From Galactobacter valiniphilus (GTDB lineage Bacteria; Actinomycetota; Actinomycetes; Actinomycetales; Micrococcaceae), in the NCBI RefSeq assembly GCF_003575975.1, contig NZ_QQXK01000004.1, positions 1 through 64,000 on the forward strand: a stretch of DNA of 64,000 nucleotides, given 5' to 3'. This document shows positions 41,672-50,751 of the stretch, piece after piece. The notes under the pieces are model-generated. The model saw only the letters and a list, made by a program, of their open reading frames with translations, had not been told where the DNA came from and searched no databases. A program made the position numbers and the translations under genes. Each line of letters begins with the position of its first letter. Position 1 is the stretch's first letter.

Positions 41672-44200
41672 TCACAGAACGCCCGACGCCGCGTCCCTCG
41701 CCTCGCGCGCGCCGGTGGCGGTCAGCGCGGCCGTCGCCGCCGCCCTGCACTGCTCGAGGGTGGAGGCGGCCAGCGCCTCAGCCACGGCCGCGAGCGCGCC
41801 GGGCGACATCGACAGGCTGTCCACGCCGAGGCCGATGAGCACGCGGGCGAGCAACGGATCGGAGGCCGCCTCGCCGCACACGCCCACGGTGCGCCGCGCG
41901 GCGCCGGGGCGGGCGGAGGCCAGCCCCGCGCCGTTGACCGTGGCCTCGATGAGCCTGAGCACGGCGGGCTGCCACGGGTCGTTCAGCGCCGCGAGCGGGG
42001 CCGAGAGCCGGTCCGCCGCCATGGTGTACTGCGCCAGGTCGTTGGTCCCGAGGCTCACGAAGTCCACGTGCTCCAGGACGTGCTCGGCGCTCAGCGCGGC
42101 CGCGGGCGTCTCGATCATGACGCCCACGGTGGCCAGCCCGGCCGCCCGCGCCAGGCCCGCGAACCACGCCGCCTCCTCGACCGTGGCCACCATGGGGGCC
42201 ATGACCCAGGCCTGTGTGCCCGGCACGAGGGTCTGGGCCCTGGCCATAGCCGCGAGCTGCGTGCGCAGGAGCCCCTCGTGCCTGAACGCCGTGCGCAGGC
42301 CGCGCACGCCGAGGGCCGGGTTCTCCTCCGGCTCCGGATCGAGGAACGGCAGGGGCTTGTCCGAGCCAGAATCCAGCGTGCGCAGCACCACCTTGGAGCC
42401 CTCGAAGGCCCGCAGGACGCCCGCGTAGAGCTCGGTCTGTTCGTCCTCACTCGGCGCCTGGGCCCGGTCGAGGAACGCGAACTCGGTGCGGAACAGGCCG
42501 GAGCCCGTGGCCCCCGCCGCGGCGGCCTTGGCCGCGTCGGCCGCCGTGCCGATGTTGGCCAGGAGCGAGACGGCGTGCCCGTCGGCCGTGGCCGCCGATC
42601 CGGTGAAGGCCCGGCGTTCCTTGGGCACGGGGGCCGTCAGCGCGCCAGCGGACTGCTCCTCGCTGGGGCCGGCCACCACCTCGCCGCTGCCGCCGTCCAC
42701 GAGCACCGGCTCGCCCTCGGCCAGCGCCGCGGCGCCGGGGAAGCCCACCACGGCCGGGATCCCGAGCGAACGAGCCAGGATCGCGGTGTGGGACGTGGGC
42801 CCGCCCTCGCTCGCGACGATCGCGAGCACGCGCGCTGGATCCAGCCCGGCGGTGTCGGCGGGGGCGAGGTCGCGCGCCACAAGCACGAACGGCGCGTCGC
42901 GCTCGGGGACGCCAGGGGCCGGGACGCCGCGTAAGGCCGCCACGACCCGCCCGCGCAGGTCCCTCACATCGCTAGCCCGTTCGGCCAGCGCGCCGCCCGC
43001 GGCGCCGAACTGCTCCGCCACGTCCGAATACGCGGACCAGATGGCCCGCTCGGCGTCCAGCCCCTCGTCCCGCAGCAGCGCGAGCGCGGCCTCGAGCGGG
43101 CCCGGATCGGCGGCCAGGGCCGCGGTTGCGGAGAGGATGGCCGCCGCGTCGCCGTGGGCCGCTCGGGCGCGGTCGTGCAAATCCCGCACGACCGCGGAGG
43201 CCGCCGCCTCGAGGCGCCTCGCCTCCGCGGGCCTCGCCTCGGGCGGCACGGCTGCCGCCTCGGCCGGGGCCGCGAGGGGCGGGGGCATGTGCACGGCGGG
43301 GCCCACGACGCGGCCGGGGCTCACCCCGAGGCCGGGGCCAGCGGGCCGCCCGGTCGAGACGGCGGAGTCGGGCTGAGCGGCAGCCGGGGCCTCCCCCGCT
43401 TCCCCAAAGCCCTCCTCGATGAGCCGCACCGCCTCGGCCACCGCGGCCTGCGCTTGGGGTCCGCCCGCGCTCACGCGCACGGTGTCGCCCCCGCGCGTGC
43501 CCAGCCCCGCCACGGAGAGCGGGCTGCGCGCCGGGGCGGGCCTGCGGCCCGGCACCTCGAGGCTGACCTCGGCGTCGAAGCCGGCCAGTGCCCCCGCCAG
43601 CGTCGCCGCCGGGCGGGCGTGTAGGCCCATGGGATTCACGAGCACTACGTCGGCACTCGCGCCGGCCTCGGTGCCGACGGACGCGGCGTCGACCGGCCCG
43701 GCCCCGCCGGGCCCGGCGCCCTCGGCGCTCTGGCCCGCTCCCGCCCCCGGCGGGCCGGGCTCGAGACCCGGCCCCGCGCCGTCGGGCGCGGGGTCAACCT
43801 CCCCCAGCTGCTCCCGCTTCGAGGCTAGGGCGCCGGAGGCCTGCGCGGCGACCTCGGCGAGGTCGCCGCCGCCCGCCGCCGCGACCACGGCGGCGAGCAG
43901 CCCCTCCACGAACGGGGCGGGGACGATGCGCACGGGCGCGTCCGGATCCGGCAGAAACTCCACCGCCATCTCGGCGGAGAGGACGGCGGAGCCGAGGTCG
44001 GTGATGACCACGACCCCTCCCCCGTCCTCCGCCTCCTCGATCGCGGCGGCGACGCGCGCGGCGTCGGTGCCGAAGGAACCGTCGTCCATGCCGGCGGCAA
44101 GGACCACGCGGGGCGGCTGCCCCGCCACCATCTCCAAGGCCAGCCCGAGGGCGGCCTCCGCGAGCGCTGCGCTGTGCGAGACCACCACGAGGCCGACCAT
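41672..44200 (-). CDS. dhaM: DhaM phosphotransferase fused to HPr and PTS Enzyme I
   Basis: An 842-residue multidomain phosphocarrier that takes phosphate from PEP to dihydroxyacetone via DhaL. Domains: EIIA-Man-like DhaM (1-130, His9 in VVSHS), a Gly/Pro linker, HPr (183-265, His194 in GLHARPA), then Enzyme I (about 290-842) with phospho-His471 in GGPTSHTAILARS, the PEP-binding VMIETPAAAL and SLGTNDLAQY, and Cys in VGVCGEAASDP. Unlike many DhaM proteins, Enzyme I looks full-length. The system can be self-sufficient, without general PTS proteins. Last gene of dhaK-dhaL-dhaM. Confidence 0.93.
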   Translation of the reverse strand: MVGLVVVSHSAALAEAALGLALEMVAGQPPRVVLAAGMDDGSFGTDAARVAAAIEEAEDGGGVVVITDLGSAVLSAEMAVEFLPDPDAPVRIVPAPFVEGLLAAVVAAAGGGDLAEVAAQASGALASKREQLGEVDPAPDGAGPGLEPGPPGAGAGQSAEGAGPGGAGPVDAASVGTEAGASADVVLVNPMGLHARPAATLAGALAGFDAEVSLEVPGRRPAPARSPLSVAGLGTRGGDTVRVSAGGPQAQAAVAEAVRLIEEGFGEAGEAPAAAQPDSAVSTGRPAGPGLGVSPGRVVGPAVHMPPPLAAPAEAAAVPPEARPAEARRLEAAASAVVRDLHDRARAAHGDAAAILSATAALAADPGPLEAALALLRDEGLDAERAIWSAYSDVAEQFGAAGGALAERASDVRDLRGRVVAALRGVPAPGVPERDAPFVLVARDLAPADTAGLDPARVLAIVASEGGPTSHTAILARSLGIPAVVGFPGAAALAEGEPVLVDGGSGEVVAGPSEEQSAGALTAPVPKERRAFTGSAATADGHAVSLLANIGTAADAAKAAAAGATGSGLFRTEFAFLDRAQAPSEDEQTELYAGVLRAFEGSKVVLRTLDSGSDKPLPFLDPEPEENPALGVRGLRTAFRHEGLLRTQLAAMARAQTLVPGTQAWVMAPMVATVEEAAWFAGLARAAGLATVGVMIETPAAALSAEHVLEHVDFVSLGTNDLAQYTMAADRLSAPLAALNDPWQPAVLRLIEATVNGAGLASARPGAARRTVGVCGEAASDPLLARVLIGLGVDSLSMSPGALAAVAEALAASTLEQCRAAATAALTATGAREARDAASGVL

Positions 44201-44202
44201 GC

Positions 44203-44829
44203 TCAGCCCTTCGCCGCGTCGGCCAGGGTGCGCACGAGCATCGCGGAGGACACCGAGCCGGGATCGAGGTGCCCGGCGGAGCGCTCGCCCAGGTAGCTCG
44301 CGCGCCCCTTGCGCGCCACGAGGTCGAGGGTCGCTGCACTGCCGGCCTCGGCCGCGGTGGCCGCGGCCTCGAGGGCCTCCACCTCGGGGCGGCCGGCGGC
44401 GTTCGCGTCATCGATCGCGTCGAGGGCCGGGAGCAGCGCATCCAGCATGGTCTTGTCCCCCGGCTCGGCCTTGCCGCGCGCCACGATGCCCTCCACCCCG
44501 GAGCGCAGCGCCGCCGAGAGGCCGGCCGCGTCCAGCTCGGTGACGCCTCCCGCCGCCGTGCCGAAGCGCAGGAAGAACGTGCCGTAGAGCGGGCCGCTCG
44601 CGCCGCCCACGGTGCTGACCAGGGTCATGCCCACGCTCTTGCCGAGCTCCCCCACCGTGGCCGGTACGGCGGCGTCGATCTTGTCGGAGGCCGCCTGCAT
44701 GCCGCGGGCCATGTTCGAGCCGTGATCGGCGTCGCCGATCTGGCGATCGAGGTCGGTGAGCTCGTCCTTGCGGGCCACCACCTCGTCCTTGTAGCGATGG
44801 ATCCAGTCCACCAAGGCGCTCAGCTGCAT
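44203..44829 (-). CDS. dhaL: Dihydroxyacetone kinase subunit DhaL
   Basis: A 208-residue ADP-binding subunit. DRQIGDADHGSNMARGM carries the aspartates that chelate Mg-ADP. TVGGASGPLYGTFF and GDKTMLDALLPAL follow; DPGSVSSAML is the usual end. ADP stays bound as a cofactor, is phosphorylated by DhaM and passes the phosphate to DHA on DhaK. It is separated by 2 bp from both neighbours. Confidence 0.96.
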   Translation of the reverse strand: MQLSALVDWIHRYKDEVVARKDELTDLDRQIGDADHGSNMARGMQAASDKIDAAVPATVGELGKSVGMTLVSTVGGASGPLYGTFFLRFGTAAGGVTELDAAGLSAALRSGVEGIVARGKAEPGDKTMLDALLPALDAIDDANAAGRPEVEALEAAATAAEAGSAATLDLVARKGRASYLGERSAGHLDPGSVSSAMLVRTLADAAKG

Positions 44830-44831
44830 GC

Positions 44832-45830
44832 TCAGGCCCCCCACCGCAGGCCGGGGGTGTTCACCGGCGCGTCCCAGAGGCGCAGCATCTCCTCGTCCGC
44901 GCGCAGGATGGTGACGGAGGCGCCGGCCATCTCGAGCGAGGTGATGTAGTTGCCCACGAGGTTGCGGGCCACCGTGACGCCCGCGTCCTTGAGCAGCTTC
45001 GCGACCTCGGAGTAGAGGATGTAGAGCTCCAGCTGGGGCGTGCCGCCCATGCCGTTGACCATGACGATCGCGGGGCCGGACGTGAAGTCGAGGTCCGCGA
45101 GGATGGGCTCCACGAGGTCCTTGGCCACCGCGGCGGCGGACGCGAGCGGCACGCGCTTGCGGCCCGGCTCGCCGTGGATGCCGATGCCAAGCTCCATCTC
45201 GTCCTCGCCGAGCTCGAAGGTGGGCTGGCCGGCGGCCGGGACGGTGCAGCTCGTGAGGGCCATGCCCATGGAGCGGCCGCGCGCGTTGACCTCCTTGGCC
45301 AGCGCCGTCACGGCGTCCAGGTCCAGGCCCTCCTCCGCGGCGGCGCCCACGATCTTCTCCAGCAGGACCGTCAGGCCCACGCCGCGTCGGCCGGCCGTGT
45401 AGAGCGAGTCCTGCACCGCGACGTCGTCGTCCACGATGACGGCCTCGACGCGCACGCCGGTCTCGACGGCGGCGAGCTCGGCCGCCATCTCGAAGTTCAT
45501 GACGTCGCCCGTGTAGTTCTTCACGATGTGCAGGACGCCCGCTCCGGCGTCCACGCCGCGGGTCGCCTCGAGGATCTGGTCGGGGGTGGGAGAGGTGAAG
45601 ACCTCGCCGGCGATCGCGGCGTCCAGCATGCCCGTGCCCACGTAGCCGCCGTGGAGGGGCTCGTGGCCCGAGCCGCCGCCGGAGATGACGCCGACCTTGC
45701 CCTGGCGGGGCGTGCCGCCGCGGAAGACGATGCGGTTCTCCAGGTCCACCCGCAGCTCCGGGTGCGCCGCCTGGACGCCCGTCAACGAGTCCAAGACGAC
45801 CTTCTCCACGTCGTTGATGAGCTTCTTCAT
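44832..45830 (-). CDS. dhaK: Dihydroxyacetone kinase subunit DhaK
   Basis: A 332-residue subunit that binds DHA covalently as a hemiaminal. [18 protein letters not shown] forms the substrate pocket, and [12 protein letters not shown] carries the active-site histidine. [16 protein letters not shown] is also conserved. The start MKKLIND gives normal length; an in-frame GTG twelve bases upstream is less likely. It heads the dhaK-dhaL-dhaM operon. No DhaR or DhaS-type regulator is adjacent. Confidence 0.96.
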   Translation of the reverse strand: MKKLINDVEKVVLDSLTGVQAAHPELRVDLENRIVFRGGTPRQGKVGVISGGGSGHEPLHGGYVGTGMLDAAIAGEVFTSPTPDQILEATRGVDAGAGVLHIVKNYTGDVMNFEMAAELAAVETGVRVEAVIVDDDVAVQDSLYTAGRRGVGLTVLLEKIVGAAAEEGLDLDAVTALAKEVNARGRSMGMALTSCTVPAAGQPTFELGEDEMELGIGIHGEPGRKRVPLASAAAVAKDLVEPILADLDFTSGPAIVMVNGMGGTPQLELYILYSEVAKLLKDAGVTVARNLVGNYITSLEMAGASVTILRADEEMLRLWDAPVNTPGLRWGA

Positions 45831-45932
45831 GTGCCGCACCACCCTCTCGTCGTGCCGCCCCGCGCGGGCGGTTTGACATGAGCGTTCACCGGGAGCGCGG
45901 CGCGGTCAAGAGGTGTCTTTCAGGTTGGGACG

Positions 45933-45956
45933 CTTCTCCCCCTCCGAAGGGAGAAG
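45933..45956. other. Small inverted repeat upstream of dhaK
   Basis: CTTCTCCC (45933-45940) and GGGAGAAG (45949-45956) enclose an 8-nt loop in the 200-bp gap between dhaK and pyrE. It may be a regulatory site or a terminator remnant. Confidence 0.35.
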
Positions 45957-45976
45957 AAAGCACTGCCCGCCACGCG

Positions 45977-46012
45977 CGCGGGGCCGGGTTCCCTGTGGAA
46001 CCCGGCCCCGCG
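45977..46012 (-). terminator. Terminator of pyrE
   Basis: Perfect 16-base arms (45977-45992 and 45997-46012, CGCGGGGCCGGGTTCC) around a 4-nt loop, 18 bp after the pyrE stop. A run of A on the plus strand (T on the transcript) sits between the stop and the stem. Confidence 0.75.
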
Positions 46013-46030
46013 GCGTCGTGCAGAAAAAAG

Positions 46031-46591
46031 TCAGTCGAGGCCGAGCTCGTCCTTGGAGAACACGGCGAGGTACGGGACGTTGGCCTCGGCCTCGATGCGC
46101 TCCTTGGCGCCCGTGGCACGGTCAACGATGACGGCGACGGCCGTCACGAGGCCGCCGGCGTTGCGCACGCCCTCCACGGCGGTCAGGGCGGAGCCGCCGG
46201 TCGTGGAGGTGTCCTCCACGACGAGGCAGGCGCGGCCGTCCACGCCGGGGCCCTCGACCTGACGGCCCATGCCGTAGGACTTCTGGGCCTTGCGGACCAC
46301 GTAGGCATCCACCTCGCGGCCGGCCTCGCGGGCGGCGTGCATGATGGCGGTGCCGACCGGGTCGGCACCCATGGTCAGGCCGCCGGCGGTGGCGAAGTCG
46401 ATGCCGGCCTCGTCCAGCATGGCCAGCATGACGCGGCCCACGAGCACGGAGGCCTCGTGGTGCAGCGTGACGCGGCGGAGGTCGACGTAGTAGTCGGCCT
46501 CCTTGCCGGAGGAGAGCGTCACCTTGCCCCGCACCACGGCGAGGTCCTTGACGAGTTCGAGCAGCCGGGCGCGGTCCTGTGCAACGGTCAT
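46031..46591 (-). CDS. pyrE: Orotate phosphoribosyltransferase
   Basis: A 186-residue enzyme of UMP synthesis that transfers orotate to PRPP. The PRPP-binding loop is ACLVVEDTSTTGGSALTAVE. VTLSSGKEADYYVDLRR carries the orotate-contacting lysine, and YVVRKAQKSYGMG the catalytic loop. Length is normal. It is divergent from a large exported-protein gene and is probably read from a leaderless mRNA. Confidence 0.96.
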   Translation of the reverse strand: MTVAQDRARLLELVKDLAVVRGKVTLSSGKEADYYVDLRRVTLHHEASVLVGRVMLAMLDEAGIDFATAGGLTMGADPVGTAIMHAAREAGREVDAYVVRKAQKSYGMGRQVEGPGVDGRACLVVEDTSTTGGSALTAVEGVRNAGGLVTAVAVIVDRATGAKERIEAEANVPYLAVFSKDELGLD

Positions 46592-46597
46592 GCCCCC

Positions 46598-46603
46598 AGT
46601 CTA
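46598..46603 (-). promoter_or_regulatory. Leaderless -10 box of pyrE
   Basis: TAGACT on minus ends 6 nt before the pyrE ATG. Confidence 0.55.
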
Positions 46604-46617
46604 TCGGGCGCGATTGG

Positions 46618-46623
46618 TACCCT
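46618..46623 (+). promoter_or_regulatory. -10 box of the second exported CPF-family gene
   Basis: TACCCT gives a leader of about 30 nt to GTG 46661, which has GAGGGGG as ribosome site. It lies back to back with the pyrE promoter. Confidence 0.45.
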
Positions 46624-46660
46624 GGCGGCGTACGACTACGGCCTGATGAGGGGGTGGACC

Positions 46661-48847
46661 GTGACCGGTCCCCAGGATCACGACGACGCGCGCCCGGCGG
46701 GGCAGGATCCAGTGCGCCCGCACGAGGAGCTTCCCGCGGACGAGGCGGCCACCGAGGCGGCCGAGCTGGCCGAGTCCATCGAGGACGCGCTGGAGCCCGA
46801 GGTCGAGGAGCGTCTCGACGAGGCCAAGGCCTGGGAGCCCGCCGCGTGGGAGCCGCACGCTCCCACCACGGTGGACGAGGCCCCCGCCGAGGAGCACTCC
46901 ATCCTCGATGAGGACCCCACCGTGAGCATCCCCTCCGTCGCCGAGGTCATCGACGCCGCCGAGGATCGCGAGCCCACGGCAGCGGATGCGCTGCACGACG
47001 GCGCGGACGCGCCTTCCAGCCCCGCCCCGGCTCCCGCCGGGCCTACCGCCTGGCAGGACCGCTTTGCGGCGGCCAACGCCGAGGCGCCCGAGGCCGCCGG
47101 TGAGGATGATGAGGACCCGGAGGACACCGCGATCCGCGACCGCGGCGCCTGGGGCCCCGCCGCCGTGACTGGCGTTGCCTCCGTGGGAGGAACCGCCGCC
47201 GCCTCCGATCTGCCCGCCGCGACCTCAGCGGGCCAGGACCCTCAGCCCGCGACCCAGGCGCTGCCGCCCATCGTGGCGCCCGCCGAGGAGCCGGCCACGC
47301 AGGCCATGGACGTCGCGCCGCCGGCCGCCGAGGCCGCGGCGCAGCCCGCCCTTGCCGCTCAGGACGCACCGGCCGAGGCCGCCCAGCCGTCCACGCAGGC
47401 CATGGACGTCGCCCCGCCAGCCGACGTCGCCCCGCCGGCGGCGACCCCCGAGGCCGCCGCCGCGCCCCACGAGCCCACGCAGGCCGAGCTCGCGGCCGCC
47501 TTCCCGTCCACCCCCTTCGGGCTGGTCTCCCCCGGAGCCAAGCAGCCGACGTCGGGCATCCAGGCCCTGGCGGCACCCGCCGGTCCCGGCGGCCCGGGCG
47601 AAACGGATCTGGACGCCACCATGCTTCACGCGCCGCTGCTGCCACCCACGCCGCAGCCGCAGGCGCCCATCCCCGGCTACGGCGAGACCCCCGCGGGGGC
47701 CCCGGCGATGCGTCCGCGCGGCGCCGCGCGTCGTGCTCCCGAGAAGAAGAAGACCCCGGTCTGGGCCATCCTCGTGGGCGCCCTCATCGGTGCGGCGCTC
47801 ATCGTGGGCATCGTGCTGCTCGCGTGGCAGCCGTGGGACAAGACCCCCACGGCCGACCCGAGCACGGGCCCCTCCCAGAGCCAGCCCACGCAGAACACCG
47901 CGCCGGGCGAGGTGGCGGACGGCAGCCCCGCCGCGGCCGTGCGCGACCTCGGCGAGGCCCTCGCCAAGGGCGAAGCGACCACGGCCCTCGGCCTGCTGGA
48001 CGAGTCCCTCACCGCCCCGGCCCGCGACGTGGACAACGCGCTCCTGAGCAACGAGGCCTACGCGGCGGCGAAGAACCGCCCCACGGCCATCAAGATCGAC
48101 CCGGCCTCCACGGCCGCCGTCGCCGAGGACATCACGAGCGCCCGCGTCACCGCCGTGGTCACGCAGAACGGCAAGGACGTGCCCACGACCTTCCAGGTGC
48201 GCCGCTCCACCACCACTGGCCCCTGGTTCGTTGACCCGTCCACGCTACCGACGATCCGCGTCTCCAACGCAAGCGGCACCACGATCAAGGTCAACGGCGC
48301 CGACGTGAAGGTGCCCGGCACCGCCGGCGACTACTCCACGACCCGCTTCCGCGTGCTGCCGGGCAGCTACGCCGTGGAGGGCAAGGCCGACACCTTCACG
48401 TCCTTCGCGAAGGCCGAGACGCTCAACGCCCCGATCACCGCGCTCGGGACCGAGGGCAGCGCCAACGCCGGCTCGGTGTCGCTCAAGCCCAAGCGCACCG
48501 ACGAGTTCAAGACCGCAGCGACCAAGGCCGTGGACGCCTGGCTCGACAAGTGCGCCGCGTCCAAGGACATGAAGCCCTCCGGCTGCCCCTTCTCCGGGCC
48601 CACGACCTTCGAGGGTGCCAAGGTGACCGACGTGAAGTGGTCCATCGACCAGCGCCCCACGCTCTCCTTCCACGACTACGGCATCGGCGCCGAGACCGTC
48701 AGCGGCAGCGGCGGCACGGCCTCCGTGTCCGGCAAGGCCAAGGTGGACGGCGAGGACCGCAGCGTCTCCGGCAAGGTCAGCGGCTTCTCCTTCCGCGGCA
48801 CCCTCACGGTGAAGGGCAAGGACATCGCTTTCGCTCCGGCCTCCTAA
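46661..48847 (+). CDS. Membrane-anchored exported protein, CPF-motif family (paralog B)
   Basis: A 728-residue protein. A very long acidic Ala/Pro/Glu cytoplasmic region (1-360) contains two ATQAMDVAPP repeats. One span follows at about 365-390 (VWAILVGALIGAALIVGIVLLAW), then an extracellular part of about 330 residues. Its C-terminal module has DKCAASK and SGCPFSG cysteines and ends in SVSGKAKVDGEDRSVSGKV, matching paralog A (40050). GTG 46661 was preferred because GAGGGGG lies just upstream; ATG 46646 is an alternative. Function is unknown; the topology suits a sensor or wall-linked receptor. Confidence 0.8.
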   Translation: MTGPQDHDDARPAGQDPVRPHEELPADEAATEAAELAESIEDALEPEVEERLDEAKAWEPAAWEPHAPTTVDEAPAEEHSILDEDPTVSIPSVAEVIDAAEDREPTAADALHDGADAPSSPAPAPAGPTAWQDRFAAANAEAPEAAGEDDEDPEDTAIRDRGAWGPAAVTGVASVGGTAAASDLPAATSAGQDPQPATQALPPIVAPAEEPATQAMDVAPPAAEAAAQPALAAQDAPAEAAQPSTQAMDVAPPADVAPPAATPEAAAAPHEPTQAELAAAFPSTPFGLVSPGAKQPTSGIQALAAPAGPGGPGETDLDATMLHAPLLPPTPQPQAPIPGYGETPAGAPAMRPRGAARRAPEKKKTPVWAILVGALIGAALIVGIVLLAWQPWDKTPTADPSTGPSQSQPTQNTAPGEVADGSPAAAVRDLGEALAKGEATTALGLLDESLTAPARDVDNALLSNEAYAAAKNRPTAIKIDPASTAAVAEDITSARVTAVVTQNGKDVPTTFQVRRSTTTGPWFVDPSTLPTIRVSNASGTTIKVNGADVKVPGTAGDYSTTRFRVLPGSYAVEGKADTFTSFAKAETLNAPITALGTEGSANAGSVSLKPKRTDEFKTAATKAVDAWLDKCAASKDMKPSGCPFSGPTTFEGAKVTDVKWSIDQRPTLSFHDYGIGAETVSGSGGTASVSGKAKVDGEDRSVSGKVSGFSFRGTLTVKGKDIAFAPAS

Positions 48848-48863
48848 GGTCACGCTCGACGAC

Positions 48864-48902
48864 GGGGCGCGGCGCCCAGCCTGCAGGCTGGGCCCGCGCC
48901 CC
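48864..48902 (+). terminator. Terminator downstream of the exported protein gene
   Basis: GC-rich arms, including GCCCAGCC-TGCA-GGCTGGGC, begin 16 bp after the stop. Two further hairpins lie in this 191-bp gap: GCCGCACC/GGTGCGGC near 48917-48935, and a GTGAG-CTCAC stem enclosing GCCCGACGTCGGGC at 48946-48971. Confidence 0.6.
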
Positions 48903-49025
48903 TCGCGTTTCTTGCGCCGCACCCACGGTGCGGCGGGCGCGGAGGTGAGCGCCCGACGTCGGGCACTCACCACGGTGGGAGACGTCACGCTGGCGTCCGT
49001 CTATCTCCCGGACACATCGGGAAAC

Positions 49026-49031
49026 TAGGCT
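49026..49031 (+). promoter_or_regulatory. Leaderless -10 box of nadE
   Basis: TAGGCT ends 7 nt before ATG 49039. Confidence 0.55.
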
Positions 49032-49038
49032 GAGGGGC

Positions 49039-49863
49039 ATGCGAGAATTGCAGCGCGTCATCATCGAAGAGATGGGCGTCAAGCCCACGATCGACCCGGC
49101 CACCGAGGTCGCCGCCCGCGTGGCGTTCCTGCAGGACTACCTGCTGGCGACGCACACGAAGGGCTTTGTGCTCGGAATCTCCGGCGGTCTCGACTCCACG
49201 CTGGCCGGGCGCCTGGCCCAGCTCGCCGTGGACGGGCTGCGCGAGCGGGGCGAGGACGTCGACTTTGTCGCCGTGCGCCTGCCCTACGGGGAGCAGGCCG
49301 ACGAGGCGGACGCGCAGGCGGCCATGGACTTCGTCGCCGCCCGCACCGAGTGGACGTTCAACATCAAGGCCGGCGTGGACGGGCTCTCCTCTGAGTTCGA
49401 GGCCACCACGGGGCGGCCGATCTCCGACTTCAACCGCGGCAACGTCAAGGCCAGGCTGCGCATGGTGGCGCAGTACGCCCTGGCCGGCGAGCGCAATCTG
49501 CTCGTGGTTGGCACCGATCACGGCGCCGAATCCGTGGTCGGCTTCTTCACGAAGTTCGGCGACGGCGGGGCCGACATCCTGCCGCTCTTCGGGCTGGACA
49601 AGGAACAAAACCGGCAGCTGCTGCGCCACCTGGGCGCGCCGGAAAGGCTGTGGTCGAAGGTGCCCACGGCAGATCTCCTCGACGGCCGGCCGGGCCGCTC
49701 CGACGAGGACGAGCTGGGCATCTCCTACGAGCACATCGACGCCTACCTGGAGGGCCGCGAGGTCCCCGAGGACGTGGCCGTGGCGCTCGAGGAGAAGTAC
49801 CTTCGCAGCCGTCACAAGCGCACCACGCCGGTGACGATCTTCGACACGTGGTGGAGGAAGTAA
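49039..49863 (+). CDS. nadE: Ammonia-dependent NAD+ synthetase
   Basis: A 274-residue enzyme that amidates nicotinate adenine dinucleotide to NAD+ with ATP and ammonia. The PP-loop is [54 protein letters not shown] and the C-terminal [12 protein letters not shown] are family blocks. No nitrilase/glutaminase domain is fused, so it depends on free ammonia. Its TAA overlaps the next ATG (TAATG). Confidence 0.97.
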   Translation: MRELQRVIIEEMGVKPTIDPATEVAARVAFLQDYLLATHTKGFVLGISGGLDSTLAGRLAQLAVDGLRERGEDVDFVAVRLPYGEQADEADAQAAMDFVAARTEWTFNIKAGVDGLSSEFEATTGRPISDFNRGNVKARLRMVAQYALAGERNLLVVGTDHGAESVVGFFTKFGDGGADILPLFGLDKEQNRQLLRHLGAPERLWSKVPTADLLDGRPGRSDEDELGISYEHIDAYLEGREVPEDVAVALEEKYLRSRHKRTTPVTIFDTWWRK

Positions 49864-50639
49864 TGACCGATCTGGGACAGAACATCGACTGCTGGCTCAC
49901 CGACATGGACGGCGTGCTGGTGCACGAAAACGCGCCGGTGCCGGGTGCCGCCGAGCTGCTGGAGCAGTGGCGCGAGCAGGGCAAGCGCTACCTCGTGCTG
50001 ACGAACAACTCGATCTACACGCCGCGAGACCTCTCAGCGCGCCTGTCCTCGTCCGGGCTCGAGGTGCCGGAGGAGAACATCTGGACGTCCGCCCTGGCGA
50101 CGGGCGCGTTCATCGCGGATCAGCAGGAGCGCGCCACGGTGTACTGCATCGGCGAGGCGGGGCTGACCACGGCGCTGCACGAGGCCGGCGTGATCCTCAC
50201 CGATCAGAACCCGGACTTCGTGGTGCTCGGCGAGACCCGCACGTACTCCTTCGAGGCGATCACCAAGGCGATCCGCCTGATCCTCGGCGGCGCGCGCTTC
50301 ATCTCCACGAACCCGGACGCCACCGGGCCGTCGCTGGAGGGCGTGCTGCCGGCGACCGGCGCCATCGCCGCGCTCATCACCAAGGCCACGGGCCGCGTGC
50401 CCTACGTGGTCGGCAAGCCGAACCCCATGATGTTCCGCTCGGCGATGAACCGGATCCAGGCGCACTCCGAGACCACGGCCATGATCGGCGACCGCATGGA
50501 CACCGACATCATCGCCGGCATGGAGGCGGGCCTGCGGACCTTCCTGGTGCTGACCGGCATCACGCAGCGCGAGGACATCAAGCGCTACCCGTTCCGCCCG
50601 AACCACGTGCTCTCCTCGGTGGCCGATCTGGTCGACTGA
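49863..50639 (+). CDS. HAD-IIA family hydrolase (NagD-like)
   Basis: A 258-residue phosphatase. Motif I is LTDMDGVLVHE, motif II LVLTNNS, motif III lysine in VVGKPNP, motif IV GDRMDTDIIAGMEAG. The cap inserted between motifs II and III is of C2/NagD type. The substrate may be a nucleotide or sugar phosphate. It is coupled to nadE by a 1-bp overlap, hinting at a role in nucleotide or NAD turnover. Confidence 0.93.
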   Translation: MTDLGQNIDCWLTDMDGVLVHENAPVPGAAELLEQWREQGKRYLVLTNNSIYTPRDLSARLSSSGLEVPEENIWTSALATGAFIADQQERATVYCIGEAGLTTALHEAGVILTDQNPDFVVLGETRTYSFEAITKAIRLILGGARFISTNPDATGPSLEGVLPATGAIAALITKATGRVPYVVGKPNPMMFRSAMNRIQAHSETTAMIGDRMDTDIIAGMEAGLRTFLVLTGITQREDIKRYPFRPNHVLSSVADLVD

Positions 50640-50668
50640 CCGCCCGCGGGGGTCCTTCCCCGCGAACG

Positions 50669-50720
50669 TGGAGTGTGAAATGCGCTGAAACCGCTGGGTT
50701 TCGGCGCATTTCGCACTCCA
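50669..50720. repeat. Family B palindrome, copy 1 (3' side of the DUF559 gene)
   Basis: Arms 50669-50692 and 50697-50720 match at 22 of 24 positions around a 4-nt loop; each contains TGGAGTGYGAAATGCGC. It lies between the HAD gene and the convergent DUF559 gene and could stop transcription there. Confidence 0.8.
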
Positions 50721-50751
50721 AGTTCTTTCCGCAGGCTACGAATCACATCTC

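Noticed and set aside
46646-46660. ATG 46646 as the start of the second exported protein
   Set aside because: Possible, but GAGGGGG then lies inside the coding region; the same G-run is well placed for GTG 46661.
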